Origin: Lacinutrix sp. WUR7
GTDB taxonomy: Bacteria; Bacteroidota; Bacteroidia; Flavobacteriales; Flavobacteriaceae
DNA length: 64,000 nucleotides
Direction of reading: 5' to 3'
Assembly (NCBI RefSeq): GCF_016864015.1
Contig: NZ_CP045067.1
Location: 1,089,001 to 1,153,000, forward strand
Part shown: piece by piece, positions 62,671 to 64,000 of the stretch
Layout: every line of letters begins with the position of its first letter
Numbering within the stretch: position 1 is the stretch's first letter
Notes under the pieces: generated by a model
Databases searched by the model: none
What the model saw: only the letters and a program-made list of their open reading frames with translations
Told to the model about the DNA's origin: nothing
Made by a program: the position numbers and the translations under genes

Positions 62671-62700
62671 AAAACCAGCTACATTACTGTAACTGGTTTT
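62671..62700 (-). terminator. Terminator hairpin, second of a near-identical pair
   Basis: AAAACCAGCTACA...TGTAACTGGTTTT, same as the hairpin at 62077-62105 except for one base in the right arm. On the minus strand it ends in a U-tract. It may terminate leftward transcripts from pyk. Confidence 0.7.
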
Positions 62701-62724
62701 AATTTATAAACTATTCTTAGTCTC

Positions 62725-62819
62725 GCGTTAGCGATTGTAACGGCATCCTTTTGCTTTTTCGGCAAAAGATATAGTAGAAAGCGCGGTACTACGAAGCTTT
62801 TTAGCGAAGTAGTAAACGC
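62725..62819 (+). repeat. Dispersed GCGTTA/TAACGC element, copy D
   Basis: A 95-bp element aligned along its whole length with copy A: GCGTTAGCGATTG left end, CATCCTTTTGC/GCAAAAGATAT hairpin, GAAAGCGCGG core, a TACTAC/GTAGTA hairpin closing a GAAGCTTTTT-AGCGAA loop, and the right end TAAACGC (one base from TAACGC). Compared with copy A the last hairpin has a different stem sequence that still pairs, while the loop is conserved. Confidence 0.75.
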
Positions 62820-62846
62820 TATAAAAATTAACTTTATTACTTATTG

Positions 62847-62903
62847 TCCTTTCGAGTGTAACGAATCCTATTAAAGATTCCTCCTTTACAGTCGGAATGA
62901 CAA
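62847..62903. repeat. Imperfect inverted repeat TGTCCTTTCGAG...CGGAATGACA
   Basis: Outer arms pair imperfectly, and an inner GAATC-N8-GATTC hairpin is perfect. It lies just after the pyk stop. A related word (CGTCATTACGAGGAGGAATC) occurs at 10736-10755. Confidence 0.5.
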
Positions 62904-62910
62904 AAAGAAT

Positions 62911-64000
62911 CTAGAAACTACAACTTGTAATTTCGGTTACACGCAAGGTGTTTACCATTCCTTTTTCTTGTATTGGCATTGCCGCTAAACTGATTAGCAT
63001 GTCACCAACTTCTAAATACCCTTTTTTACAAGCAATAGCATTTACGTCTTCTATGGTTTCGTCTGTGCTTACAAACTTATCGTAATAAAACGTCTTAACC
63101 CCCCAAAGTAAATTTAACTGCGCTAATATACGTTTGTTAGAGGTAAATACTAAAATGTGTGCTGATGGACGCCAAGCTGAAATTTGAAATGCAGTATACC
63201 CACTATTGGTAAGTGTTGAAATACCTTTTGCATTAATTTCGTTTGCCATATTCGCTGCGTGATAACAGATCGATTTGGTGATATATCTTTTTGTGCGAAT
63301 ATGTGGTGGCATTTGTGGTACTTGAATAAGCGGGGAATCTTCTACGCTTTTAATAATGTTAGACATTTGCGTGATTACTTGCACAGGATATTGCCCGACA
63401 GAAGTTTCACCTGAAAGCATTACTGCATCTGCGCCATCCATTACAGAGTTTGCAACATCATTCACTTCTGCTCTTGTTGGTGTAAGACTAGAAATCATAG
63501 TTTCCATCATTTGCGTTGCAATGATTACTGGAATTCTAGCTTTTTTAGCACGTAATACTAATTGTTTTTGAATAAGTGGTACTTGTTCTGCAGGCACTTC
63601 CACTCCTAAATCCCCACGAGCAACCATCAATCCGTCACAATAAGCAACAATTTTATCTATGTTTTCTACAGCTTCTGGTTTTTCAATTTTAGCTATAATT
63701 GGAATTTTATGATCGCTGTGCTTTTTAATTAATTCTTCTAATTGCATTAAATCTTCTGCATGACGTACAAAGGATAAAGCCATCCAGTCTACTTTTTGCT
63801 CAATGGCAAAAATAGCATCTTCAATATCTTTTTCTGTTAAAGCTGGTTGTGAGATATTGGTGTTTGGTAGATTTACTCCTTTTTTAGATTTAAGGGGGCC
63901 ACCTTGTATTACTCTTGCTTTAACTTCGGTTTTTTTGTCTGTAGAAACGACTTCAAAAATAAGTTTACCATCATCTAAAAGAATACGTTCTCCTGGTTTT
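62911..64000 (-). CDS. pyk: Pyruvate kinase, C-terminal part (5' end outside window)
   Basis: The last glycolytic enzyme, converting phosphoenolpyruvate and ADP to pyruvate and ATP. The open frame runs without stop to the window edge, about 363 residues. It includes KPGERILLDDGKL, the catalytic-loop IAKIEKPEAVENIDKI, the signature GLMVARGDLGVEVPAEQVPL, the ATQMMETMISSLTPTRAEVND block and the C-terminal allosteric domain with LNLLWGVKTF. An internal Met at 63783 is not a start; the TIM-barrel sequence continues upstream of it. The 3' gap holds repeat elements and a terminator-like hairpin. Confidence 0.96.
   Translation of the reverse strand, partial: KPGERILLDDGKLIFEVVSTDKKTEVKARVIQGGPLKSKKGVNLPNTNISQPALTEKDIEDAIFAIEQKVDWMALSFVRHAEDLMQLEELIKKHSDHKIPIIAKIEKPEAVENIDKIVAYCDGLMVARGDLGVEVPAEQVPLIQKQLVLRAKKARIPVIIATQMMETMISSLTPTRAEVNDVANSVMDGADAVMLSGETSVGQYPVQVITQMSNIIKSVEDSPLIQVPQMPPHIRTKRYITKSICYHAANMANEINAKGISTLTNSGYTAFQISAWRPSAHILVFTSNKRILAQLNLLWGVKTFYYDKFVSTDETIEDVNAIACKKGYLEVGDMLISLAAMPIQEKGMVNTLRVTEITSCSF

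Larger units (their letters stand above)
62573..62910. other. 338-bp intergenic region packed with repeats
   Basis: From left to right: promoter region of the 62183 gene, terminator hairpin (62671-62700), dispersed element copy D (62725-62819), and a TGTCCTTTCGAG...CGGAATGACA imperfect inverted repeat with an inner GAATC/GATTC hairpin (62847-62903). No coding frame. The last block resembles a widespread intergenic repeat seen in many Bacteroidota. Confidence 0.6.

Noticed and set aside
63783-63785. Internal Met at 63783 as the start of pyruvate kinase
   Set aside because: The reading frame continues upstream with clear pyruvate-kinase sequence to the window edge.
1-64000. tRNA, rRNA, CRISPR array, insertion sequence or prophage
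   Set aside because: Read both strands of the intergenic stretches for cloverleaf CCA ends, regular spaced repeats, transposase motifs and phage genes; none found. Small non-coding RNAs without strong signatures could have been missed.

Overview
This is an AT-rich stretch of a Bacteroidota chromosome, almost certainly Flavobacteriaceae. The evidence is the gene set (BatABCDE/MoxR aerotolerance locus, HmuY-type haemophore, NodT-type outer-membrane factor, lipoproteins with SC/AC lipoboxes), weak or absent Shine-Dalgarno sequences, promoter -7 elements of the form TAnnTTTG, and many short dispersed intergenic palindromes of the kind common in this family. I cannot name the species. No rRNA, tRNA, insertion sequence or CRISPR array was seen. 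All functions are read from protein motifs by eye.

Layout. 1-2.7 kb: a partial lipoprotein, gpsA, a repeat-filled gap and a small conserved protein. 2.7-9.5 kb: a leftward RND multidrug-efflux operon (GbsR/MarR regulator, adaptor, pump, outer-membrane factor, TetR regulator) with a candidate operator in front. 9.7-11.3 kb: pheS and a conserved hypothetical. 11.5-21.1 kb: cvpA, then a divergent haem/iron locus. The rightward arm is a TonB-dependent receptor plus HmuY. The leftward arm is DUF6607, a secreted ankyrin protein, DUF2271, a PepSY-flavodoxin-reductase fusion and a small CxxC protein. A perfect palindrome made of two back-to-back -7 boxes lies between the arms. 21.1-27.8 kb: a leftward inorganic-carbon cluster with two SulP transporters, two beta-carbonic anhydrases, a Usp protein and a DUF2490 outer-membrane protein gene broken by one in-frame TGA. 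27.9-37.4 kb: the complete moxR-DUF58-(DUF4381-like)-batA-batB-batC-batD-batE operon.

37.6-41.1 kb: aldo/keto reductase, SDR, HD-like phosphohydrolase and an AlbA_2 (Schlafen-type) protein. 41.3-43.9 kb: a DUF1501/DUF1800 pair. 44.0-45.6 kb: a membrane-anchored helix-hairpin-helix protein with an OmpA-domain partner. 45.8-47.3 kb: an ALDH7-type aldehyde dehydrogenase. 47.6-56.1 kb: a giant thioester alpha-2-macroglobulin lipoprotein and penicillin-binding protein 1C with a small monooxygenase-fold gene between them. 56.1-61.8 kb: YciI-like lipoprotein, CYTH protein and lysoplasmalogenase (leftward), dinB, a gene that looks like a fusion, a decayed second dinB fragment and a class-2-type lipase. 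62.2-64.0 kb: a small conserved protein and the 3' part of pyruvate kinase.

The strongest unexplained signals are: (i) a dispersed 74-96 bp element bounded by GCGTTA...TAACGC in four intergenic copies, with an internal stem that changes sequence between copies but still pairs; (ii) a 68-bp remnant of a diverged dinB paralogue; (iii) the nonsense-interrupted DUF2490 gene in the carbon cluster; (iv) the fusion-like 564-aa protein with a signal-peptide-like segment in its middle; (v) the palindromic divergent promoter of the haem locus.
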